Assembly (NCBI GenBank): GCA_910587735.1
Contig: CAJUNT010000011.1
Span: 1-64,000 of the forward strand
Reading direction: 5' to 3'
DNA length: 64,000 nt
Source of the DNA: an uncultured Clostridia bacterium
Lineage (GTDB): Bacteria; Bacillota; Clostridia; Lachnospirales; Anaerotignaceae
Shown here piece by piece: positions 43,523 to 52,577 of the stretch (its first letter is position 1; every line of letters starts with the position of its first letter). The position numbers and the translations under genes are program-made. The notes under the pieces were generated by a model that saw only the letters and a program-made list of their open reading frames with translations, was not told the DNA's origin and made no database searches.

Positions 43523-45466
43523 ATGGAAAAAATAACAATACTCATGAAAAAAAGACTATTGGTGTTTTTGTTTTTGTCCACTATTGGATGGATGATACTA
43601 TTTGGCAGGGTGGTATATATACAAGTAATATTAGGAGAAGAATTACAGCAAAAAGCATATGAACAGCAAACAAGAGATAGACTCATTACACCAAAAAGAG
43701 GAAGTATATTAGATAGAAATGGTGTAGGGCTTGCTGTAACAGAAACTGTAAATAGTGTTAGTGTCATTCCTGTACAGATAAAAGAAAAAGAACAAACAGC
43801 AAAATATTTAGCAGATATATTGGAATTAAAATATGATACAGTTTTAGAAAAAATAAAACAAAATGTTGCATTAGTTCGTATTAAAAATAAAGTGGATAAA
43901 GATGTTGCAATGGAAATTAGAAAAAAAGAAATACCAGGCATTGTAATAGATGAAGATGTCAAAAGAGTATACCCTTATTATTCATTGGCGTCTCAGGTGT
44001 TAGGGTTTGTTGGAAAAGATAATCAAGGCATTATAGGTTTAGAATCAAAATATAATGAATATCTGGAAGGAAAAGCAGGAAAAATATTGACATTAACAGA
44101 TTCAAGAGGATTAACAGTAGATAGCACACAAGAAAGAATACCTCCAGAAGATGGTAAAACACTTGTTACAAGTATTGATGTTGTAGTACAGCAATATGCA
44201 GAGCAGACATTAGCAAAAGCAGTAGAGGCAAAAGGAGCAAAAAATGGTATTATTATTGTAATGAATCCTCAAAATGGTGAAGTTTATGCTATGGCAAATT
44301 ATCCGAGTTTTGATTTGAATGACCCTTTTACAATTAACAGTGAAGAATTAGCAGGTATTTGGGGAAATATGAGCGAACAAGAAAAGAATGACGCATTGAA
44401 TCAAATGTGGAGAAATACCGCCATTAATGATACATATGAGCCAGGAAGTACATTCAAAACAATTACATCTTCAGCAGGACTGGAGGAAGGTGTTGTGACA
44501 CCAGAAAGTGGTTTTGTATGTAATGGTTATTATGTGGCAGGAGATAGGCAAATTAAATGCTGGAGATATCCTAGGACACATGGAGCAGAAACATTTGTGC
44601 AGGGTGTTCAAAATTCTTGCAATCCTGTATTTATGATAGTTGCAGAAAGAATGGGAGCAGAAGTATTTGCGGACTATATGACAAAATTTGGATTTCGTGA
44701 AAAAACAGGTATAGATTTACCTGGAGAGGCAGTAGGTATTATACATAAAACGGAAAATATAGGTCCTGTGGAATTAGCAACAATGTCATTTGGACAGTCA
44801 TTTCAAATTACACCTTTACAATTATTAAGGGCAGTATCTGCTATTGTCAATGGAGGGAATTTAGTAACACCTCATATTGGTACTAAAATATTAGATGAAA
44901 ATGGTAATGTATTGCAGACATTTGAACATCAAAAGGGAAAGCAAGTGATTTCTCAAGAAACATCAGAAAAAATGAAAAAAATATTAGAAAGCGTTGTTTC
45001 AGAAGGTACAGGAAACAAAGCATATATTCCAGGCTATCGTATTGGTGGAAAGACAGCAACCTCTGAAAAATTGCCAAGAAGAAGCGGAAAATATATTGCC
45101 TCTTTTTTGACATTTGCACCAGCAGAAAATCCACAAGTATTATCATTGGTACTTATCAATGAACCCCAAGGAAATTATTATGGTGGTAGTGTAGCAGGAC
45201 CAGTTATGAAGGAACTTCTTCAAAATATATTACCATATTTGGGCATTGAAACAATATATACAGAAAAAGAAATGAAAATGGAAGGAGTACAGAAAATAAA
45301 TGTAATGGATTTTGTTGGTATGACAGTACAGCAAGCAAAACAAATGTTATATGAGCAGGAAATGAATTATGAAATACAAGGAGAAGGAGAAAGTATTGTT
45401 TCTCAGTTTCCACAATCTGGAGAAGAAGTAAACAAAAATACAACAATATTGCTTTATACAGAATAA
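43523..45466 (+). CDS. spoVD: SpoVD-type penicillin-binding protein
   Basis: Class B transpeptidase of 647 aa; in Bacillus SpoVD makes the spore cortex with SpoVE. Membrane anchor about 11-33, RGSILDRNG (59-67), active site STFK (Ser309), SCN (364-366). The third motif reads KTAT (510-513) rather than KTGT. One C-terminal PASTA domain (about 590-647, VMDFVGMTVQQAKQML). ATG 43523 was chosen since AAAGGTAGGGTG lies before it. A division role cannot be excluded. Confidence 0.9.
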   Translation: MEKITILMKKRLLVFLFLSTIGWMILFGRVVYIQVILGEELQQKAYEQQTRDRLITPKRGSILDRNGVGLAVTETVNSVSVIPVQIKEKEQTAKYLADILELKYDTVLEKIKQNVALVRIKNKVDKDVAMEIRKKEIPGIVIDEDVKRVYPYYSLASQVLGFVGKDNQGIIGLESKYNEYLEGKAGKILTLTDSRGLTVDSTQERIPPEDGKTLVTSIDVVVQQYAEQTLAKAVEAKGAKNGIIIVMNPQNGEVYAMANYPSFDLNDPFTINSEELAGIWGNMSEQEKNDALNQMWRNTAINDTYEPGSTFKTITSSAGLEEGVVTPESGFVCNGYYVAGDRQIKCWRYPRTHGAETFVQGVQNSCNPVFMIVAERMGAEVFADYMTKFGFREKTGIDLPGEAVGIIHKTENIGPVELATMSFGQSFQITPLQLLRAVSAIVNGGNLVTPHIGTKILDENGNVLQTFEHQKGKQVISQETSEKMKKILESVVSEGTGNKAYIPGYRIGGKTATSEKLPRRSGKYIASFLTFAPAENPQVLSLVLINEPQGNYYGGSVAGPVMKELLQNILPYLGIETIYTEKEMKMEGVQKINVMDFVGMTVQQAKQMLYEQEMNYEIQGEGESIVSQFPQSGEEVNKNTTILLYTE

Positions 45467-45574
45467 AATATTATGATTGTATTGCTGTAAAATATAATGT
45501 AAAAATTTAGTCATACGAATAAAAATCATAAAAGGTTTTTTTTACAGTTTAAGTAATATATTACAAAAAATATT

Positions 45575-45602
45575 TTGTAATGTTATAGAATTGTGCTATA
45601 AT
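45575..45602 (+). promoter_or_regulatory. Probable promoter of murE
   Basis: TTGTAA (45575-45580) and consensus TATAAT (45597-45602) with 16-nt spacing, in the 185-nt gap before murE. Confidence 0.6.
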
Positions 45603-45651
45603 AAAACGATATGATATTCCGTTGCAATAGCATAAAGGAGGTTAAAAACAT

Positions 45652-47100
45652 ATGATACTTTCGGCATTACTGCAAAATGTAGATTGGACTTTATTATATG
45701 GAGAAGAAAAAGAAATTAATAAAATAACATATGATTCCAGAAAAGTGCAAAAAAATGATTTATTTATATGTATTACAGGATTTCAAACAGATGGGCATAA
45801 ATATGCACAAAAAGCAATAGAAGCAGGAGCAACAGCAATACTTTGTGAAAAAGAAATACAGTCAGATAATAAAGATATAACGATATTGCAAACAAGCAAT
45901 ACTCGTCATGCTTTGGCGATACTTTCCGCAAATTATTACAATCACCCTTGTAACAGCATGAATGTAATAGGCGTAACAGGAACAAATGGCAAAACAACAA
46001 CAACATATCTTATAAAATCTGTATTAGATACTATTGGACATAAAGTAGGTATTGTAGGAACGATTGAAAACCGTATAGGGGATAAAATACTTCATGCAGA
46101 TAGAACAACACCAGAATCATTGGAATTGCAGGAATTGTTTTATGAAATGAAACAAGAAAATGTAACAGATGTTGTTATGGAAGTATCTTCTCATTCTCTT
46201 GATTTGCATAGAGTAGATGGTATAAAATATAACATTGGTATATTTACAAATTTAACACAAGACCATTTAGATTATCATAAAACAATGGAAAACTATAAAA
46301 TAGCAAAATCATTGCTTTTTCAAAGAAGTGAAAAAAGTGTGATTAACATAGATGATAATGCAGGAGAATTTATGAAACAGAATGCAAAAGGAGAAGTGTT
46401 AACATTTGGTATAGATAAACAAGCAGACATTACAGCAAAAGAAATTGATATATCAGCAGATGGTGTAAAATTTACACTATGTTATGATAATAAGCAATAT
46501 GCTGTGTTACTGCATACACCAGGTAGATTTAGTATTTATAATGCTTTGGGTGCGATTGGTGCTTGTATATTTATGGGTATTGCTATGGAAGATATTATTG
46601 CAGGATTAAATAGTAATGCAGGTGTTGCTGGAAGATTTCAAACAGTAAAAAGTCGTAAAGCAAATGCTATAATAGATTATGCTCATACACCAGACGGTTT
46701 AGAAAATATATTAAATACAGCACGAGAATTTGTAAAAAGGAAAATCATTACTGTTTTTGGCTGTGGAGGCGATAGAGATAAAACAAAAAGACCTATTATG
46801 GGAGAAATAGCTGGAAAACTTTCAGACTATTGTATTATTACATCAGATAATCCTAGAACAGAAGACCCTTCTGCTATATTAGATGATGTAGAAGAAGGCA
46901 TGAAAAAAACAAATTGTAATTATATTAAATTAGTGGACAGACGAGAAGCTATTTGCCATGCAGTAGAATATGGGCAGAAAGGCGATTTGATTGTCATTGC
47001 TGGAAAAGGACATGAAAATTATCAAATTTTTGCAGACAAAACAATACATTTTGATGATGTAGAAGAAGTAAAAAAAGCTTTTGGAAAGGATAATTTATGA
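45652..47100 (+). CDS. murE: UDP-MurNAc-tripeptide synthetase
   Basis: ATP-dependent ligase adding the third residue to UDP-MurNAc-L-Ala-D-Glu. It is 482 aa. GVTGTNGKTTTTYL is the ATP loop, TTPESLELQ and EVSSHSLDLHRV bind the substrate, and TSDNPRTEDP carries DNPR, the marker of meso-diaminopimelate-adding enzymes. AAAGGAGGTT precedes the ATG. The stop overlaps murF (ATGA), so translation is coupled. Confidence 0.97.
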   Translation: MILSALLQNVDWTLLYGEEKEINKITYDSRKVQKNDLFICITGFQTDGHKYAQKAIEAGATAILCEKEIQSDNKDITILQTSNTRHALAILSANYYNHPCNSMNVIGVTGTNGKTTTTYLIKSVLDTIGHKVGIVGTIENRIGDKILHADRTTPESLELQELFYEMKQENVTDVVMEVSSHSLDLHRVDGIKYNIGIFTNLTQDHLDYHKTMENYKIAKSLLFQRSEKSVINIDDNAGEFMKQNAKGEVLTFGIDKQADITAKEIDISADGVKFTLCYDNKQYAVLLHTPGRFSIYNALGAIGACIFMGIAMEDIIAGLNSNAGVAGRFQTVKSRKANAIIDYAHTPDGLENILNTAREFVKRKIITVFGCGGDRDKTKRPIMGEIAGKLSDYCIITSDNPRTEDPSAILDDVEEGMKKTNCNYIKLVDRREAICHAVEYGQKGDLIVIAGKGHENYQIFADKTIHFDDVEEVKKAFGKDNL

Positions 47101-48467
47101 TACCTATAACATTACAAAAAATAGCGGAAATTGTAAATGGCACATTGATAGGAGAAAAAAAGGGATTGCAAAAACAGGCAACAGGACTACAAAGTGATTC
47201 CCGAAAAGTAAAAGAGGGCGATATTTTTGCCCCCATAGTAGGAGAAAGAGTAGACGGACATGATTTTATACAAAAAGCATTTGAAGCAGGTGCAATATGT
47301 TGTTTTGCTGAAAAAGATGTAGATATCAAACAAGAACAATATATTATACGTGTAAATAGTGTTGTAAGAGCATTATTGGATATTGCAGAATACATTATAA
47401 AAGAACTTTCTATACCTGTTGTTGCTGTAACAGGTAGTGTGGGAAAAACCACAACAAAAGATATGATTGCATCTGTTTTAGAACAAAAATATTGTGTTTT
47501 AAAAACAGCAGGGAATTATAATACAAATATTGGTATGCCCCTTATGACAGCACAACTTACAAAACAACATGAAATTGCTGTGTTAGAAATGGGTATGAAC
47601 AGTTTTGGTGAAATACATAATCTTTCTGTTGCTGCAAAACCTGTGATTGCTGTCATTACAAATGTAGGTGTAGCACATATGGAAATGCTGGGCAGTAGAG
47701 AGGGTATATTAAAAGCAAAAAGTGAAGTATTTGATGGCATGAATGAAAAAGGTATTGCCATATTAAATGCAGACAATGACAAACTACAAACATTAGAAGG
47801 AAAAATTAAACAGAATATTATATGGTATGGTGTGGAACATAAAAAAGGCATTTATGCAGATAATATCAAAAGTCATGGTGTAGAATCTATTTCTTGTGAT
47901 ATCCATACAACAAAAGGAGATTTTAATGTTATGATTCCTATGGCTGGGCAGCATATGGTTATGAATGCATTAGCAGCAACCGTAGTAGGATTAGAATTAG
48001 GTTTAACAACAGAACAAATTCAAAAAGGCATTGCCTCATTTGTACCTACAAAAATGCGTATGAATATTATCAAAGCAAATGGCTTTACAATTATAAATGA
48101 TGTATATAATGCAAATCCTGTTTCTATGAAAGCGTCTATTGATGTTTTGGCAAAAGCAGAAGGCAGAAAAGTTGCTATATTAGGCTTTATGGGAGAACTG
48201 GGAGAAAATGAAAAACAAATGCATAAAGAAGTAGGGGAATATGTAGGAGAAAAAAATATTGATGTATTGATATCAATAGGAGATATTGCAAATTATTATG
48301 ATGAGTGTGCAAAACAAAAAGGTACAAAACAAGTGTACCATTTTGATACACAACAATCTTTTTGGGAAAATGGTATTTCATTGTTAAAAGAGGGGGATAC
48401 CATATTAGTGAAAGCATCTAGAAGTAGACAATTTGAAAAAACAGTTGAAAAATTACAACAAAAATAA
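47097..48467 (+). CDS. murF: UDP-MurNAc-tripeptide-D-Ala-D-Ala ligase
   Basis: Adds D-Ala-D-Ala to complete the cytoplasmic pentapeptide precursor. It is 456 aa. N-terminal domain with SDSRKVKEGDIFAPIVGERVDGHDF (read in parts), ATP loop VTGSVGKTTTKDM, then NYNTNIGMPL, EMGMNSFGEIHNL and the C-terminal NDVYNANPVSMKASID. The ATG overlaps the murE stop by 4 nt. Confidence 0.97.
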   Translation: MIPITLQKIAEIVNGTLIGEKKGLQKQATGLQSDSRKVKEGDIFAPIVGERVDGHDFIQKAFEAGAICCFAEKDVDIKQEQYIIRVNSVVRALLDIAEYIIKELSIPVVAVTGSVGKTTTKDMIASVLEQKYCVLKTAGNYNTNIGMPLMTAQLTKQHEIAVLEMGMNSFGEIHNLSVAAKPVIAVITNVGVAHMEMLGSREGILKAKSEVFDGMNEKGIAILNADNDKLQTLEGKIKQNIIWYGVEHKKGIYADNIKSHGVESISCDIHTTKGDFNVMIPMAGQHMVMNALAATVVGLELGLTTEQIQKGIASFVPTKMRMNIIKANGFTIINDVYNANPVSMKASIDVLAKAEGRKVAILGFMGELGENEKQMHKEVGEYVGEKNIDVLISIGDIANYYDECAKQKGTKQVYHFDTQQSFWENGISLLKEGDTILVKASRSRQFEKTVEKLQQK

Positions 48468-48496
48468 TTGACAAACATAGTATGCTGTATTTATAT
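48468..48496 (+). promoter_or_regulatory. Possible promoter before mraY
   Basis: TTGACA (48468-48473), directly after the murF stop, and TTATAT (48491-48496) with 17-nt spacing. The -10 box is weak. Confidence 0.35.
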
Positions 48497-48557
48497 GTAG
48501 TTATGATAATATGATATAAACACAGCAACAACAGAAAATACAAGGGGTGAAATTCAT

Positions 48558-49535
48558 TTGGAACAACTGATACAAGGGATTTATGCAATTATGATTGCGT
48601 TTGTGATAGGTGTCATACTTTGTCCTATACTCATACCAATATTGCATAAAATGAAATACGGACAAACAGAAAGAGATGACGGTCCAGAAAGTCATTTGAA
48701 AAAGCAAGGAACACCTACTATGGGAGGAATTGCTATACTAATTGCATTTTGTGGGGGAAGTTTCTTATTTTTAAAACAAAATTATGATGGCATTGCTGTT
48801 GTACTTGTGACGTTAGGATTTGGTATAATAGGCTATATTGACGACTATATTAAAGTAGTGAAAAAGCGTTCTTTAGGATTAAAAGCAATGCAAAAAATAA
48901 TAGGACAGCTTGTGATTACGGGAGTATTTGCTTATTATTTATATCAGTCTAATTTTGGAACAGAAATTTATATACCTTTTACAAAAGGAATGACCATTGA
49001 TATGGGTATGATTTTTGTACCATTTTTAATTGTAGCAATATTAGGTACTGTAAATGGTGTAAATTTAACAGATGGTTTAGACGGATTAGCAGGCGGTGTA
49101 ACACTCATTGTAGCAGTATTTTTTATGCTAGTATCTTGGGGAGCAGGAAGTGGCATATTACCAGTTTGTGGCGGTGTCATTGGTGCATTACTTGCCTTTT
49201 TGATATTTAATGCTTATCCAGCAAGGGTATTTATGGGAGATACAGGTTCTCTTGCATTAGGCGGATTTGTTGCAGCATCTGCATTTTTGTTAAAAATGCC
49301 TATATTTATATTGATTGTAGGGTTTATATATCTTTTAGAATCGATTTCTGTTATGATACAAGTGTTATATTTTAAAAAAACAGGTGGAAAACGCTTTTTT
49401 AAAATGGCACCTATACACCATCATTTTGAATTATGTGGGTGGAGTGAAACAAAAATAGTAACTATATTTTATGTTATTACAACATTGCTTTGTTTAATTG
49501 CATTTTTAGGCTGTCGGTATTTATTTGCAGTATAG
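48558..49535 (+). CDS. mraY: Phospho-N-acetylmuramoyl-pentapeptide transferase
   Basis: Integral membrane enzyme forming lipid I from UDP-MurNAc-pentapeptide and undecaprenyl phosphate. It is 325 aa with about ten helices. Motifs: KKQGTPTMGGIAIL, GYIDDYIKV with the Asp pair, NGVNLTDGLDGLAGG, AYPARVFMGDTGSLALGGF and APIHHHFELCGWSE. The start is TTG 48558, 7 nt after AAGGGGTGA; no ATG is available near it. Confidence 0.97.
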   Translation: MEQLIQGIYAIMIAFVIGVILCPILIPILHKMKYGQTERDDGPESHLKKQGTPTMGGIAILIAFCGGSFLFLKQNYDGIAVVLVTLGFGIIGYIDDYIKVVKKRSLGLKAMQKIIGQLVITGVFAYYLYQSNFGTEIYIPFTKGMTIDMGMIFVPFLIVAILGTVNGVNLTDGLDGLAGGVTLIVAVFFMLVSWGAGSGILPVCGGVIGALLAFLIFNAYPARVFMGDTGSLALGGFVAASAFLLKMPIFILIVGFIYLLESISVMIQVLYFKKTGGKRFFKMAPIHHHFELCGWSETKIVTIFYVITTLLCLIAFLGCRYLFAV

Positions 49536-49550
49536 AAAGAAGGGTTTTCA

Positions 49551-50903
49551 TTGGAATATAAGGGAAAAAATGTTCTTGTATGTGGTATGGCAAGGAGTGG
49601 TATTGCAGCAGCGGAACTGCTTGCAAAAAAAGGCGCATTTGTGACATTACAAGATTTAAAAACAATAGAACAATTAGGAGATGTTTCTGATATAGAAAAA
49701 AAGGGCATTACAATATATGCTGGCAAAAATCCAGATGATATTGTTTTAAAACAACATTTGATTATATTAAGCCCTGGTGTGCCTTGTGATTTGCCTTTTT
49801 TATTGGAAGCACAAAAAAATAACATATCTGTATGGAGTGAAGTAGAGCTTGCCTATACTATGACACCATGTCCTGTTATTGCAATTACAGGAACAAATGG
49901 CAAAACAACAACAACAACATTAGTAGGAGAGATATTAAAATCGGAATATCAAAATACTGTTGTGGTAGGTAATATTGGTGTGCCATATAGTGAAAAAGTG
50001 GAAAGTCTAACAGATGATGACTGGGTTGTGGCAGAAATCAGCAGTTTTCAAATGGAAACAGCGCATACTTTTCACCCTAAAATCAGCGCAGTATTGAATA
50101 TTACACCAGACCATTTAAACAGACATAAAACAATGGAAACATACATTGCTATGAAAGAAAGAGTTTGGAAAAATCAAACAGAACAGGATTATTGTATATT
50201 AAATTGGGAAGATGAATTTTGCAGAGATATGGCAAAAAGAACCATAGCAAAAGTATTTTATTTCAGTAGTCAAACAGTGCTGAAAGAGGGCATTTATTTA
50301 GAAAACGGCAATATTAAAATTTGCTGGGAAAATATGCATGAAACATTATTTCATGTAGATGAGTTAAAATTATTGGGAGTTCATAATTATGAAAATATTA
50401 TGGCAGCATGTGCTATTGCGGTTTGTGCTGGTGTGCCTTTGCAAAAAATAATAAAAATTACGAAAGAATTTGCAGGGGTAGCGCATAGAATAGAATATGT
50501 AGAAACAATAAATGATGTTGAATATTATAATGACTCTAAAGGAACAAATACAGATGCATCAATTAAAGCAGTGCTTGCTATGAAACGTCCTATACTTTTG
50601 ATTGCTGGAGGATATGATAAAGGTGTTTCATTTGCAGAATGGGTAAAATTGTTTCCAGGTAGAGTCAAACATCTTGTATTGATTGGTGTAACAGCGGAGC
50701 AAATAGAAAGGGAAGCAATAGAAGCAGGATTTACAGCAATTTCAAAATGTGAAACATTTGAGCAAGCTATTTCACTTTGTCATGACAAAGCAGAAAAGGG
50801 AGATTGTGTATTGCTTTCTCCTGCCTGTGCAAGCTGGGGAATGTTTGACAATTACGAACAAAGAGGAGATTTATTTAAGAAATTGGTAAGAGAATATTTA
50901 TAA
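49551..50903 (+). CDS. murD: UDP-MurNAc-L-alanine-D-glutamate ligase
   Basis: Adds D-Glu to UDP-MurNAc-L-Ala. It is 450 aa. N-terminal Rossmann-like domain with VCGMARSGIAAAELLAKKG, LSPGVP, ATP loop ITGTNGKTTTTTLVGE, ISSFQMETA, LNITPDHLNRHKTME, and C-terminal NDSKGTNTDA and LSPACASWGMFDNYEQRG. The start is TTG 49551 after AGAAGGG, 15 nt behind mraY. Confidence 0.97.
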   Translation: MEYKGKNVLVCGMARSGIAAAELLAKKGAFVTLQDLKTIEQLGDVSDIEKKGITIYAGKNPDDIVLKQHLIILSPGVPCDLPFLLEAQKNNISVWSEVELAYTMTPCPVIAITGTNGKTTTTTLVGEILKSEYQNTVVVGNIGVPYSEKVESLTDDDWVVAEISSFQMETAHTFHPKISAVLNITPDHLNRHKTMETYIAMKERVWKNQTEQDYCILNWEDEFCRDMAKRTIAKVFYFSSQTVLKEGIYLENGNIKICWENMHETLFHVDELKLLGVHNYENIMAACAIAVCAGVPLQKIIKITKEFAGVAHRIEYVETINDVEYYNDSKGTNTDASIKAVLAMKRPILLIAGGYDKGVSFAEWVKLFPGRVKHLVLIGVTAEQIEREAIEAGFTAISKCETFEQAISLCHDKAEKGDCVLLSPACASWGMFDNYEQRGDLFKKLVREYL

Positions 50904-50927
50904 TATAACAATAAAGAGGTGACACAT

Positions 50928-52085
50928 ATGGCGGAAGCCTCTATGGCTAAAAAAAGAAAAACAGCAGTAAAAAAGAAAGCTTCAAAAGCATCATATGACT
51001 ATATTGTAGTATTTGTGGTAATACTGCTTGTGTTGTTTGGTATTGTCATGATATTTAGTTCTAGTTATTATGATGCCATGACATCAGAAAAATTTAATAA
51101 TGATATGCTTTATTTTGTAAAAAAGCAATTTAGAAATGGCTTATTTGGTTTAGTGGGTATGTTTTTTATGACAAATTTTAACTATCGCTATTTGAGAAGA
51201 TTTACACTACCTGTTTATGTAGTAGGCTGTATATTGCTGATATTATTGATACCTTTTGGTACGGTGGCAAACGGACAAAAAAGGTGGCTTTGGGGATTTC
51301 AGCCTTCTGAAATTGTAAAAATTACAACAACATTATTTTTAGCTCATTTTATTTGCTTACATAAAGATTATTTAAAAGATTTTACAGGATTTATAAAATG
51401 TTTGAGTATTGTAGCAATTCCTTGTGCTATGATTGCCATTACAAATTTTAGTAGTGCATTGCTTTTAGCTTTAATAGGAGGTACAATACTTTTTGCAGCA
51501 GGATTTGATATGAAATATTTTGCTTATGTCAGTGGACCAGTTGTAGGTGCAGGCATACTTGCCATATTGTTGCCTGGTTTGGGTAGTTCAAACTCTGGCG
51601 GTTATCGTTTAGGACGTATACAAATATGGTTAGACCCTTTTTCAGACCCAACAGATAAAGGCTATCAAATTATACAAGGTCTTTTTGCCGTAGCATCTGG
51701 GGGAATGTTTGGATTGGGATTAGGGCAAAGCAGACAAAAAACATTTTTACCAGAAGCATATAATGATATTATATTTGCTATTATTTCGGAAGAATTGGGA
51801 ATGTTGGGCGCAGCACTGATTATACTGCTTTTTGCAATATTGGTATGGAGAGGCATTAAAATAGCTATGAATGCACAAGACCAGTTCGGTAGTTTGGTTG
51901 CAACAGGTATTACAGCACAAATTGCTTTTCAAAGTATTATCAATATCGCTGTTACAACAAATACTATACCCAATACAGGACAGCCATTACCTTTTGTTAG
52001 TTATGGTGGTACATCTCTTGCTATTGCTATGTCTATGATGGGAATACTGCTAAATATATCAAAATTTCAAAAGGGAATAGAATAA
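50928..52085 (+). CDS. ftsW: FtsW/SpoVE-type peptidoglycan glycosyltransferase
   Basis: SEDS-family membrane glycosyltransferase that works with a class B PBP. It is 385 aa with about ten helices after a Lys-rich head (1-24). Motifs: MIFSSSYYDA, NGQKRWLWGFQPSEIVKI, GYRLGRIQIWLDPFSDP, GLFAVASGGMFGLGLGQSRQK (read in parts), LPEAYNDIIFAIISEELG, and TGQPLPFVSYGGTS. AGAGGTGA precedes ATG 50928. FtsW and SpoVE cannot be told apart by sequence alone. No murG or ftsQ follows. Confidence 0.92.
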   Translation: MAEASMAKKRKTAVKKKASKASYDYIVVFVVILLVLFGIVMIFSSSYYDAMTSEKFNNDMLYFVKKQFRNGLFGLVGMFFMTNFNYRYLRRFTLPVYVVGCILLILLIPFGTVANGQKRWLWGFQPSEIVKITTTLFLAHFICLHKDYLKDFTGFIKCLSIVAIPCAMIAITNFSSALLLALIGGTILFAAGFDMKYFAYVSGPVVGAGILAILLPGLGSSNSGGYRLGRIQIWLDPFSDPTDKGYQIIQGLFAVASGGMFGLGLGQSRQKTFLPEAYNDIIFAIISEELGMLGAALIILLFAILVWRGIKIAMNAQDQFGSLVATGITAQIAFQSIINIAVTTNTIPNTGQPLPFVSYGGTSLAIAMSMMGILLNISKFQKGIE

Positions 52086-52110
52086 AATATCATTCTTATT
52101 AAAAAAAGTG

Positions 52111-52139
52111 TTGACAAAATCAAAAACGTCTACTAAAAT
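52111..52139 (+). promoter_or_regulatory. Promoter of the valS T-box leader
   Basis: Consensus TTGACA (52111-52116) and TAAAAT (52134-52139), 17-nt spacing. Confidence 0.72.
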
Positions 52140-52154
52140 TTGTATAAGAAAAAA

Positions 52155-52410
52155 AGCAATGAAAAAGAGGAGTATCTATGATTCAGCTTTCAGAGAGAAA
52201 AACAAATGCTGTGAGTTTTTTAGTTTGAATGTAGAGAATGTAGCTTTGGAGCTTTTTTGCTGAAGCAATTTATTGTGTGTAGGTAAAAACGGTTTGCCCC
52301 GTTATAAGCTTTTAAGTGTCTGTATTGTTTATAATGAAATGCAATCAATACAGGAATAAAGGTGGTACCGCGAACTTTCGTCCTTTTTGGATAGAAAGTT
52401 CTTTTTTTTG
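52155..52410 (+). promoter_or_regulatory. T-box leader, tRNA-Val responsive
   Basis: The T-box core AAAGGTGGTACCGCG ends at 52372. The terminator pairs GAACTTTC (52372-52379) with GAAAGTTC (52394-52401) before eight T. In stem I, AAAG 52164-52167 pairs with CTTT 52244-52247, and TCTATGATTC 52175-52184 pairs with GAATGTAGA 52227-52235. The loop between them holds AGTA (52171-52174) on the 5' side and GTA (52240-52242) on the 3' side. GTA is a Val codon and agrees with valS downstream. The layout matches the Phe T-box at 545-790. Confidence 0.93.
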
Positions 52411-52577
52411 AAAATATTTATATATGAAAAACTGTTCTGTTAATGAAATATGAAAAATAATTTTGTAATATTTGATTACATTTACAAGTTTAAAAATATA
52501 CAAAGTATAGTTTTGTAGTGATATTATGTTGTCATATGAACAAAACAGAACAAAAGAGAGGTATAGGAGGAAAACAA

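Noticed and set aside
43429..43962. 177-codon minus-strand frame across the pbpB-spoVD junction
   Set aside because: Antisense to spoVD, no start signal, no recognisable domain.
46994..47452. 152-codon minus-strand frame across murE-murF
   Set aside because: Antisense to two overlapping mur genes with clear motifs; no start signal.
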